This document shows, piece by piece, positions 1 through 6,154 of a stretch of DNA of 34,549 nt. Origin of the DNA: JAKSSE01 sp045597645 (GTDB lineage: Bacteria > Bacillota > Clostridia > Lachnospirales > Lachnospiraceae); contig JAZLKM010000031.1 of NCBI GenBank assembly GCA_045597645.1, positions 1 through 34,549 of the forward strand. Reading direction: 5' to 3'. Made by a program: the position numbers and the translations under genes. The notes below the pieces were generated by a model. It searched no databases, had not been told where the DNA came from, and saw only the letters and a program-made list of their open reading frames with translations. Position 1 is the stretch's first letter. Each line of letters starts with the position of its first letter.

Positions 1-160
1 TCTTATCTAACAATTCCTGCGCTTCCTTCACCTCCTCAGTCTGAGTCTTACCTTCCTTCTCACAGTAATCATCCAGCTGTTTTCTCTCTGCCTCAGTTAC
101 ACGAAATCCTATTTTAAGTTTCCTTACATTTTCTATCTTTGGTCTTCCCATTACTGCCAT
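1..160 (-). CDS. Small ribbon-helix-helix-like DNA-binding protein, partial (3' end outside window)
   Basis: The reading frame starts at the ATG read from 160 and runs off the left edge after 53 codons. An AGGAGG ribosome site lies 8 bases upstream. The N-terminus MAVMGRPKIENVRK, followed by KIGFRVTEAERKQLDDYC, resembles the MGRPK...RVTxxE pattern of CopG/MetJ-type ribbon-helix-helix proteins that mobile elements and plasmids often encode. A second in-frame ATG at 151 would give MGRPK. The gene lies 12 bases after the stop of the WYL remnant, so the two were probably co-transcribed. The assignment rests on the N-terminal half only. Confidence 0.6.
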   Translation of the reverse strand, partial: MAVMGRPKIENVRKLKIGFRVTEAERKQLDDYCEKEGKTQTEEVKEAQELLDK

Positions 161-172
161 GACCAATACCTC

Positions 173-367
173 CTATAATTCATATCTTCCTAAGAAATCT
201 GCAACAAAAGACTTCATCTCATCAACCACTGCTACCGGCCCAGCAACTTTTACTTCATCGCCTAAGCTCATAATCCACGCAAAGAACTGTGGACTAATTG
301 CCACATCTACATGTGTGTAGGAATTCTTATCATCAATAGGAGCAATGGTTATGTCCTTACCAAAGGC
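173..367 (-). pseudogene. C-terminal remnant of a WYL-domain regulator
   Basis: This 64-codon open frame has no start codon: upstream it meets an in-frame TAG at 368-370. It translates to FGKDITIAPIDDK, then VDVAISPQFFAWIMSLGDEV, and ends GRYEL. The SPQF-x-W-x(4)-G block followed by a V-x-G/S-P strand is the usual C-terminal extension of WYL-domain transcriptional regulators, which sense ligands and regulate defence or mobile genes. The N-terminal HTH and WYL core are absent. The parB-like gene reads into its 5' edge in another frame and stops at 349, so this looks like a deletion or recombination scar. Confidence 0.65.
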
Positions 368-1146
368 CTATTCTCAGGTAACGCTTCATTCATAGCTGCT
401 ATCATTGTGTACTGAGTAACATTTTCAAGATTTGAATGGTTCTTTAGTGCATCAATCTGTTTCTGTTTTATATACCCATTTTCATGGATGTACTCATATA
501 TCCACTGCTGTACTGACTCATCAAAATACGAAATATCTACTGCCATTGTTATAGGCAGCTTCCTTTCATCGACATACTTAAGAAGATCGTCATTCAAATA
601 GGTGAGTCTTATGTACTTTTGAACTTGTCTGCCTTTTATTCCAAAAGCTTCACCTGCGTCATAACATGACCTTCGCTCAATAGAAGACTTCTCGCACTCA
701 GTGCGACAAGTTCCTTGATGCCTAATAGCATCCATTTTCATTTTTAACGCATAGGCTTTTTCACTAGGAAGTAGCTCCTCTCTTTGAATATTTGCATCCA
801 CCATAATAACGGTGGCTTCGTCATCATTTAATTGCTTTGTAAATGCCGGGATTTTTTCTAACCCCAGCTTCATAGATGCATGAAGTCTCCTATGACCAGA
901 TAACATCTCATATTTTCCGGAGCCGATAGGCCTAACTATAACCGGATTTAGAACTCCATTAACCTTTATGCTTTCTACTAGGTCTTCCATTCTCTCATCA
1001 TCTACTACCCTAAACGGATGATTTGCAAATGGTACGATTTTATTTACGTCAAGAAGGACTGCTTCTTCTATGCTTTCAGGAACACCCAGCAATTCATCTA
1101 TTGAAGTCAGCTTGATTTTATCGGTTACTCTACTTGCCATTTTCAA
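349..1146 (-). CDS. ParB/Spo0J-family partition protein of mobile-element type, altered C-terminus
   Basis: 265 aa. It probably binds a centromere-like parS site as the partner of the adjacent ParA. The N-terminal CTP-binding ParB fold is visible: VNKIVPFANHPFRV, then GHRRLHAS near residue 85 (the GxRRxxA box), and ANIQREEL near 120, matching the ENIQRxDL box. A central HTH region follows (EAFGIKGRQVQKYIRL). Its first 17 bases overlap the end of parA. Related element-borne ParB proteins usually end in a conserved segment of the type KYFP...TPKQxE; here the protein ends abruptly in MNEALPENRPLVRT, the last codons being read from the WYL remnant. Truncation of the C-terminal dimerisation region is therefore likely and function is uncertain. 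Confidence 0.8.
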   Translation of the reverse strand: MKMASRVTDKIKLTSIDELLGVPESIEEAVLLDVNKIVPFANHPFRVVDDERMEDLVESIKVNGVLNPVIVRPIGSGKYEMLSGHRRLHASMKLGLEKIPAFTKQLNDDEATVIMVDANIQREELLPSEKAYALKMKMDAIRHQGTCRTECEKSSIERRSCYDAGEAFGIKGRQVQKYIRLTYLNDDLLKYVDERKLPITMAVDISYFDESVQQWIYEYIHENGYIKQKQIDALKNHSNLENVTQYTMIAAMNEALPENRPLVRT

Positions 1147-1924
1147 TTACCTCCTTTGTAAGTGATGTATATGCCAAAACGGCCTTTCCTTTGGGGTCAT
1201 ATGAGTATATACTTGTCCCTTCTACTGAAACCTCTGCCGCTCTTACTGATAGTGGAATTTCCGTATCAAAGACCTTTATCTGAGAAGAATATGTATCGTA
1301 GACTAACATCGCTATATCTCTGGCATAGTTTGTTCTGTTATCGACCATTGTTATCAGTATTCCCTCTATCTTTAGATCTTGATTAAGCTGCTTTTTTACC
1401 CTTACTATTGTTTTTATCAACTGCTGTAATCCCTTTACCGGCAAATATGCGGCCTGCACTGGTATTAACACTGAATCAGCACATGCCAGTGCGTTTATGG
1501 TCATCATTCCTAGGCTAGGCATACAATCTATGATTATGTAGTCATAAAACTGCCTTATCTGATCAACCAAGGCTTTTAATATTAGCTCTCTACTCATGAC
1601 GTGAACAAGCGAAACTTCTATTGCTGAAAGTTCTATATTAGCCGGTATTAAATCAACTCCTTCTTTATGATGTCTTACTACTTGTTTCAGACTCAACGTC
1701 TCATCATTTACAGTAGCCTGCATTAAATCTGCTAATGTATGCTCCATCTCATCTGGTTCCTGAAATCCCAGACTGATTGTCATTGATCCCTGAGGATCTG
1801 CATCAATCAATAACACCTTGTACCCTTCCTTCGATAACCCAATTCCAAGGTTTACACAGGATACCGTCTTTCCTACTCCTCCTTTTTGGTTGGTCACTGC
1901 AATCACCTTACATTTTTCGCTCAT
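1130..1924 (-). CDS. ParA/Soj-family partition ATPase
   Basis: 264 aa. Cytoplasmic Walker-type ATPase that moves plasmids, integrated elements or chromosomal origins with ParB. The deviant Walker A NQKGGVGKT is at residues 12-20, DADPQG (A') near 42-47, and IIIDCMPSLGMMT (Walker B) near 130. Length is normal for the small, HTH-less ParA class. The start has AAAGGAG six bases upstream. It sits downstream of the rpsF-ssb-rpsR terminator on the same strand, so it should have its own promoter; none is convincing. In Bacillus soj-spo0J also lie near rpsF-ssb-rpsR, but the sequence style and the broken neighbours point to a mobile-element copy rather than chromosomal soj. Confidence 0.9.
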   Translation of the reverse strand: MSEKCKVIAVTNQKGGVGKTVSCVNLGIGLSKEGYKVLLIDADPQGSMTISLGFQEPDEMEHTLADLMQATVNDETLSLKQVVRHHKEGVDLIPANIELSAIEVSLVHVMSRELILKALVDQIRQFYDYIIIDCMPSLGMMTINALACADSVLIPVQAAYLPVKGLQQLIKTIVRVKKQLNQDLKIEGILITMVDNRTNYARDIAMLVYDTYSSQIKVFDTEIPLSVRAAEVSVEGTSIYSYDPKGKAVLAYTSLTKEVIENGK

Positions 1925-2000
1925 TGATGACTCCTTTCTTTGATATAAAAACTATTCCATGACATTGACTGTTAATTCGAGTGTCTTTTTGAAAAATAAA

Positions 2001-2038
2001 AAAGCACCTTTTTAGTTTGACAACTAAAAAAGTGCTTT
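2001..2038 (-). terminator. Rho-independent terminator of rpsF-ssb-rpsR
   Basis: Inverted repeat AAAGCAC-x(4)-TAGTT / AACTA-x(5)-GTGCTTT with a 4-base loop. On the minus strand it is followed at once by a T-rich tract (2000 down to 1991). It lies about 125 bases after the rpsR stop. Confidence 0.85.
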
Positions 2039-2064
2039 CTGACAGCTTTTTCTTCTTGAAAAAC

Positions 2065-2121
2065 GTATTATCAGGTATTATCACCTACTATAAACATCGT
2101 TTTTGATGTCTATTTGATGTC
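2065..2121. repeat. Pair of short tandem direct repeats between rpsR and its terminator
   Basis: GTATTATCA occurs at 2065-2073 and 2075-2083 (period 10), and TTTGATGTC at 2102-2110 and 2113-2121 (period 11). Helically phased pairs such as these can be protein-binding sites, for example recombinase arm sites, but no integrase gene or core site is visible. Confidence 0.4.
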
Positions 2122-2163
2122 CTTCTTATACGCTTATCATCAATAAACCTTAATTATTCAGGA

Positions 2164-2421
2164 TTAATCCTGTACGTAAGGCATGATTGCTACGTGTCTT
2201 GCACGCTTGATTGCTGAAGTAAGCTCTCTCTGGTGCTTTGCGCAAGTACCAGTGATACGACGCGGAAGAATCTTACCACGCTCTGAAACATACTTCTTAA
2301 GCTTTGCTGCGTCCTTGTAGTCAATTACATTGTCTTTGCCACAGAATACGCAGACCTTTTTTCTTCTATGCATAGGACGTCTCTTTGCTGGAGCTGCGCC
2401 CTCGGTCTTGTTGTAAGCCAT
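2164..2421 (-). CDS. rpsR: 30S ribosomal protein bS18
   Basis: 85 aa, normal length. Binds 16S rRNA as a heterodimer with bS6 in the platform of the 30S subunit. Seen: basic N-terminus (KRRPMHRRKK), the CVFCGKDN zinc-ribbon-like pair, LKKYVSERGKILPRRITGTC and the typical tail KHQRELTSAIKRARHVAIMPY. Last gene of rpsF-ssb-rpsR, 14 bases after ssb, with TACGTAAATCGGAGG upstream of the ATG. Confidence 0.98.
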   Translation of the reverse strand: MAYNKTEGAAPAKRRPMHRRKKVCVFCGKDNVIDYKDAAKLKKYVSERGKILPRRITGTCAKHQRELTSAIKRARHVAIMPYVQD

Positions 2422-2435
2422 GATTTACCTCCGAT

Positions 2436-2873
2436 TTACGTAAATGGTAGCTCGTCCTCGATACTATCCGGAATGTTCATGAAGCCATCGCTAGGTGCTG
2501 ATCCACCCATGTTTGATGATTCTCCACCATAGTTGCCACTTGTGGTAGATGATGCATTTCTGCTCTCAGCAAATTCCACGGAGGTTGCCATGATTTCCAT
2601 GCCATAAACCTTATTTCCGTTCTTGTCAGTGTAGTTGTTATTGCGAAGCTCGCCTTCAATGACAACCTTGGTTCCCTTGCGAAGGTACTTCTCTACGAAC
2701 TCACCAGTCTTGTTGAAAGATACACAGTTGAAGAAGTCTGCGTCCGGCTCCCCTTCGCGCTTAAATCTGCGGTCAACTGCAATGCTATAACGTGCAACTG
2801 CGGTGTTACTTGCCCCACCATATCTAACTTCCGGGTCACGAGTTAAACGACCCATCATAATTACTTTATTCAT
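2436..2873 (-). CDS. ssb: Single-stranded DNA-binding protein
   Basis: 145 aa. Coats single-stranded DNA in replication, repair and recombination. The OB fold covers about residues 1-105 (MNKVIMMGRLTRDPEVRY, FFNCVSFNKTGEFVEKYLRKG, VEGELRNNNYTDKNG), followed by a Ser/Gly/Asn-rich linker and an acidic tip. The tip reads EDELPFT: the usual conserved end is ...DLPF with Phe as last residue, and here one extra Thr follows. It lies between rpsF and rpsR in the order conserved in bacteria. Confidence 0.97.
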   Translation of the reverse strand: MNKVIMMGRLTRDPEVRYGGASNTAVARYSIAVDRRFKREGEPDADFFNCVSFNKTGEFVEKYLRKGTKVVIEGELRNNNYTDKNGNKVYGMEIMATSVEFAESRNASSTTSGNYGGESSNMGGSAPSDGFMNIPDSIEDELPFT

Positions 2874-2888
2874 ATTAGGCCTCTTTCT

Positions 2889-3179
2889 TTATGCCTCGTC
2901 TTTTCTAACGCATAAGAATCTGAGAACGTTATCCATAATACGAACTTCTTTTTCCACCTGCTCAGGACAATCTGAATCTGCTTCGAACTGGATGAAATAG
3001 AAGTATCCTTCCTTCATCTTCTGGATCTCGTAAGCAAGGCGCTTCTTGCCCCACTCCTCAACCTCAGATACCGTTCCGTTGTAACGTGCAATATATTCCT
3101 TTGCCTTCTCAACGGTGGCAGTTCTCGCATCGTCCTCAATCTTAGCATTTACGACAAGTGCTAATTCATATTTGTTCAT
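2889..3179 (-). CDS. rpsF: 30S ribosomal protein bS6
   Basis: 96 aa, normal length. First gene of the operon; pairs with bS18 in the 30S platform. Diagnostic features: MNKYELALVVNAKIEDD, VEEWGKKRLAYEIQKMKEGYF and the C-terminal strand RIMDNVLRFLCVRK. A strong AAAGGAGG site precedes the ATG by 7 bases. Expression probably starts at the promoter at 3267-3295, possibly with read-through from upp, because no terminator separates them. Confidence 0.98.
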   Translation of the reverse strand: MNKYELALVVNAKIEDDARTATVEKAKEYIARYNGTVSEVEEWGKKRLAYEIQKMKEGYFYFIQFEADSDCPEQVEKEVRIMDNVLRFLCVRKDEA

Positions 3180-3260
3180 GCGATTTCCTCCTTTCGGTCT
3201 ATGGCCCGCCCCTCAGCATCCCGCCGGACGCATCTTGCGAGCAAGGATTGTGTACCACGA
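3180..3260 (-). promoter_or_regulatory. rpsF 5' leader with two hairpins, possible S6:S18 autoregulatory element
   Basis: The roughly 80-base leader is much more GC-rich than its surroundings. In the transcript GCGUC/GAUGC can pair around a CGGCGG loop (3216-3231), and CUUG/CAAG can pair around CGAG or its complement (3234-3245). Many bacteria carry an rpsF leader bound by the S6:S18 complex through a CCG-containing bulge. I did not fit this leader to that consensus, so the assignment is a suggestion. Confidence 0.35.
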
Positions 3261-3266
3261 GTGACC

Positions 3267-3295
3267 ATAATAACACGGTATGGCTAAATTTGCAA
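3267..3295 (-). promoter_or_regulatory. Vegetative promoter of rpsF-ssb-rpsR
   Basis: On the minus strand TTGCAA (3295-3290), a 17-base spacer, then TATTAT (3272-3267). The -35 lies just 3 bases beyond the upp stop, so it is placed exactly in the gap between operons. Confidence 0.75.
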
Positions 3296-3297
3296 GA

Positions 3298-3936
3298 CTA
3301 TTTTGTTCCGAATATTCTGTCTCCTGCATCGCCGAGGCCTGGGCAAATATAGGCATTTTCATTAAGTTCTCTGTCAACTTGTCCTACATAAAGCTGTACA
3401 TCCGGATGTGCATCATGCAGTCTCTTTATTCCTTCTGGTGCTCCAATGATGCAGAGGAACTTAATCTTTTTGCCTCCATGCTTCTTGATGAAATCTACAG
3501 CTGACACTGCTGATCCACCAGTTGCGAGCATAGGGTCTACTACTACAATAGTTCTCTCATCTATTGGATCCGGGAGCTTGCAGTAATACTCATGTGGCTC
3601 ATGTGTCTCCTCATCTCTGTAGAGTCCAATATGACCTACCTTTGCAGATGGAACAAGCGCCTGTATACCACTTACCATTCCAAGTCCTGCTCTAAGTATA
3701 GGCACAATTGCAAGCTTTCTGCCTGCTATAACTGGTGTCATACATGTCTCGATAGGAGTCTCAACCTCAACGTCCATAAGCGGAAGGTCTGAAAGAGCCT
3801 CATATCCCATGAGCATTGCTATCTCTTCTACAAGAGATCTGAATTCGTTTGTTCCTGTGTTCTTATCGCGAAGTCTCGATATCTTGTGCTTGATAAGCGG
3901 ATGTGTGAGACAGGTTACATTTTCCAATGCTTCCAT
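3298..3936 (-). CDS. upp: Uracil phosphoribosyltransferase
   Basis: 212 aa from the chosen start. Converts uracil and PRPP to UMP. The start is the ATG at 3936 (MEALENVTCLTHPLIKHK), since it has GGAGGAG upstream and matches family N-termini; the longer open frame to 4002 lies inside uraA. Visible signatures: HPLIKHKISRLRDKNTGTNEFR, VETPIET, ILRAGLGMVSG, and the PRPP loop VVVDPMLATGGSAV, ending CPGLGDAGDRIFGTK. It begins 1 base after the uraA stop, so permease and enzyme are translationally linked for uracil salvage. Confidence 0.97.
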   Translation of the reverse strand: MEALENVTCLTHPLIKHKISRLRDKNTGTNEFRSLVEEIAMLMGYEALSDLPLMDVEVETPIETCMTPVIAGRKLAIVPILRAGLGMVSGIQALVPSAKVGHIGLYRDEETHEPHEYYCKLPDPIDERTIVVVDPMLATGGSAVSAVDFIKKHGGKKIKFLCIIGAPEGIKRLHDAHPDVQLYVGQVDRELNENAYICPGLGDAGDRIFGTK

Positions 3937-3937
3937 A

Positions 3938-5311
3938 TTACTTCTCCTCCTTAAATCCCTTCTCGCCAGTGGTGTCCTTCTTGATACCCTGTGCATTATC
4001 AAAATCCTTACCTGGAAGGATTGCGTTCAGAAGAATACCAAAGATTGCTGCAAGAGCAAGTCCGGTAAGAGTAATTGATGTGCTTCCGATGGTAAAAGTA
4101 AGTCCATTTGAGAATCCAAGACCGCATACCATGATTACTGCTGCGATTACAAGGTTACGTGACTTTGTGAAGTCTACCTTGTTCTCTACTACGTTACGAA
4201 CACCGATTGCTGAAATCATTCCGTAAAGGATGAAGCTTACACCACCGATGATTGATGCCGGCATTGAACCGATAATTGAAGATACCTTCGGGATAAAGCT
4301 AAGAACAACTGCGAAACATGCTGCAATACGTACCACACGAGGGTCGTGTACCTTTGAAAGCTCAAGTACTCCTGTGTTCTCTCCGTATGTGGTGTTAGCA
4401 GGTCCACCGAATGCTCCGGAAAGTGCTGTTGCAAGACCATCACCGATAAGTGTGCGGCTAAGTCCCGGCTCCTCAATGAAGTTCTCGCCACAGGTTGCGC
4501 TGATTGCTGAGATATCTCCGATATGCTCCATCATTGCTGCGATAGCGATTGGTGCCATTACGAGAATTGCTGTGATATCAAACTTGCATAGGAAGAACTT
4601 AGGAAGTCCTACTACGCTTGCTGCTGCCACTCCTGAGAAATTGAGAATTGCTGAGCCATCTGCATTGGTCATTCCACATGCGTTAAAAATTACTGCACAT
4701 ACATATGACACTACTACACCCATGAGAATTGGAATAATTCTGAACATTCCCTTGCCCCAAATATTGAAAACAATAATGGTTGCAAGTGCTATTACTGCCA
4801 GAAGCCAGTTAGTAGATGCATTATTGATAGCTGAAGGTGCAAGAGAAAGTCCTATGCAGATGATGATTGGTCCAGTTACTACCGGAGGAAGGTATCTCAT
4901 TACCTTCTTTACTCCTACCAATCTGATGATAAGTGCAAGAACCAGGTAAAGTGCACCTGCTACTACAATACCTCCACTTGCATATGCAAGCTTCTCAGCT
5001 GGTGCCATTCCTGCGTATTTTCCAGTATCGAGGTTTGCTACAGTTGCAAATCCGCCGAGGAATGCAAATGATGAACCTAAAAACGCCGGTACTTTAAATT
5101 TCGAACAAAGGTGGAAAAATAAAGTGCCGACGCCTGCAAAAAACAGTGTAGCTGATACGGATAGTACGTCATCTTCGCCAAAGTAACCACTAACGAGAAT
5201 CGGTACAAGAATTGTTGCGCCAAACATAGCGAACATGTGCTGAAGTCCAAGGACAAGCATTTTCGGTACGCCCAGTGTACGCGCGTCTTTGATTGGTTGT
5301 GTTTCGTTCAT
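3938..5311 (-). CDS. uraA: Uracil permease, NCS2 family
   Basis: 457 aa inner-membrane protein with about 14 hydrophobic segments. Imports uracil with protons. N-terminal KMLVLGLQHMFAMFGATILVPIL is typical of the UraA/PyrP branch. The central signature covers the SATCGENFIEEPGLSRTLIGDG region and GGPANTTYGENTGVL near residue 300, in the NCS2 substrate-site helices. First gene of uraA-upp; GAAGGGAGATCGTT precedes the ATG. A candidate promoter on the minus strand (TTGAAA, 16 bases, TATTTA, about 5352-5380) is only moderate. No PyrR attenuator was recognised in the short leader. Confidence 0.95.
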   Translation of the reverse strand: MNETQPIKDARTLGVPKMLVLGLQHMFAMFGATILVPILVSGYFGEDDVLSVSATLFFAGVGTLFFHLCSKFKVPAFLGSSFAFLGGFATVANLDTGKYAGMAPAEKLAYASGGIVVAGALYLVLALIIRLVGVKKVMRYLPPVVTGPIIICIGLSLAPSAINNASTNWLLAVIALATIIVFNIWGKGMFRIIPILMGVVVSYVCAVIFNACGMTNADGSAILNFSGVAAASVVGLPKFFLCKFDITAILVMAPIAIAAMMEHIGDISAISATCGENFIEEPGLSRTLIGDGLATALSGAFGGPANTTYGENTGVLELSKVHDPRVVRIAACFAVVLSFIPKVSSIIGSMPASIIGGVSFILYGMISAIGVRNVVENKVDFTKSRNLVIAAVIMVCGLGFSNGLTFTIGSTSITLTGLALAAIFGILLNAILPGKDFDNAQGIKKDTTGEKGFKEEK

Positions 5312-5395
5312 AACGATCTCCCTTCTATAATTTCCTGCCGACTATTTTAGCACATATAAATATAAGAAGGTAGTAATTTTTCAATGTAATTAACA

Positions 5396-5421
5396 ATCCC
5401 CTGAGCCTGTGCTCAGGGGAT
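5396..5421. terminator. Terminator-like hairpin between the sirtuin gene and uraA
   Basis: A perfect 11-bp stem ATCCCCTGAGC / GCTCAGGGGAT with a CTGT loop. It follows the sirtuin stop, but the good T-tract (CCTTTTTATTCTTT) is on the plus-strand side; on the minus strand, where the gene would need it, only TTGTTAATTA follows. It may work in both directions with unequal strength. Confidence 0.6.
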
Positions 5422-5434
5422 GCCTTTTTATTCT

Positions 5435-6154
5435 TTATAATTTTGAAAATGCTTCTCCAAGGCCCATCTGAAGCACCAAATCTGCCTTGTGATCCATCGG
5501 GGTTGCGCTCTTATTTATCAGCACCAGCTTGCTTCCTCTGTAATAATCTACGAGGCCTGCTGCCGGATATACAGTAAGGCTTGTTCCGCCTATTATCAGC
5601 ATATCTGCCTTCGAAATATAATCTATAGACTTGCTGATAGTCTCATTGTCCAGCCCTTCTTCATATAGGACTACATCTGGCTTTATTATCGAGCCACATT
5701 TGCTACATTTTGGAACCGGATTGGAATTTTGAGCTATAAAATCAACGTCATAAAACTCCCCACAGCCTGTACAGTAGTTTCTGAGGGTGCTGCCATGAAG
5801 CTCCAAAACCTCCTTGCTGCCTGCTCTTTGGTGCAGCCCATCTATGTTCTGGGTCACTACTGCTCGGAGCTTTCCCACCTGTTCCAGCTCTGCCAGCTTC
5901 TTATGCGTTATATTTGGCTCTACACCTTTTACAATCAACTTATCCACATAAAACCTATAGAACTCTTCTGGCTTTCTCATGTAAAATGTGTGGCTAAGTA
6001 TCGTCTCCGGAGGGTAGTCATACTTCTGATTATACAAACCATCCACACTTCGAAAATCTGGGATTCCGCTCTCAGTAGACACCCCTGCGCCACCAAAAAA
6101 GACAATATTATCCGAATCGTTTACCCATTCCACAAATTTTTCTATATCTGTCAT
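5435..6154 (-). CDS. cobB: NAD-dependent protein deacylase, sirtuin (SIR2/CobB)
   Basis: 239 aa, normal bacterial sirtuin length. Removes acyl groups from lysines, using NAD and releasing nicotinamide. Seen: the NAD loop GGAGVSTESGIPDFRS (21-36), TQNIDGLHQRAGS (101-113), catalytic His120 in LELHG, the structural zinc site Cys128/Cys131 and Cys150/Cys153, and GTSLTVYPAAGLVDY near 190. It starts by the ATGA overlap with the end of the fructose bisphosphatase gene, so it is last in the long minus-strand operon. Confidence 0.96.
   Translation of the reverse strand: MTDIEKFVEWVNDSDNIVFFGGAGVSTESGIPDFRSVDGLYNQKYDYPPETILSHTFYMRKPEEFYRFYVDKLIVKGVEPNITHKKLAELEQVGKLRAVVTQNIDGLHQRAGSKEVLELHGSTLRNYCTGCGEFYDVDFIAQNSNPVPKCSKCGSIIKPDVVLYEEGLDNETISKSIDYISKADMLIIGGTSLTVYPAAGLVDYYRGSKLVLINKSATPMDHKADLVLQMGLGEAFSKL

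Noticed and set aside
1130..1924. ParA/ParB as the chromosomal soj-spo0J locus
   Set aside because: Although rpsF-ssb-rpsR also neighbours soj-spo0J in Bacillus, the ParB is short, the adjacent genes are RHH and broken WYL, and noc/gidB-type neighbours are absent. Not fully excluded.
4230..4949. 239-codon plus-strand open frame inside uraA
   Set aside because: Antisense shadow of a clear permease gene; no ribosome site and no family resemblance.
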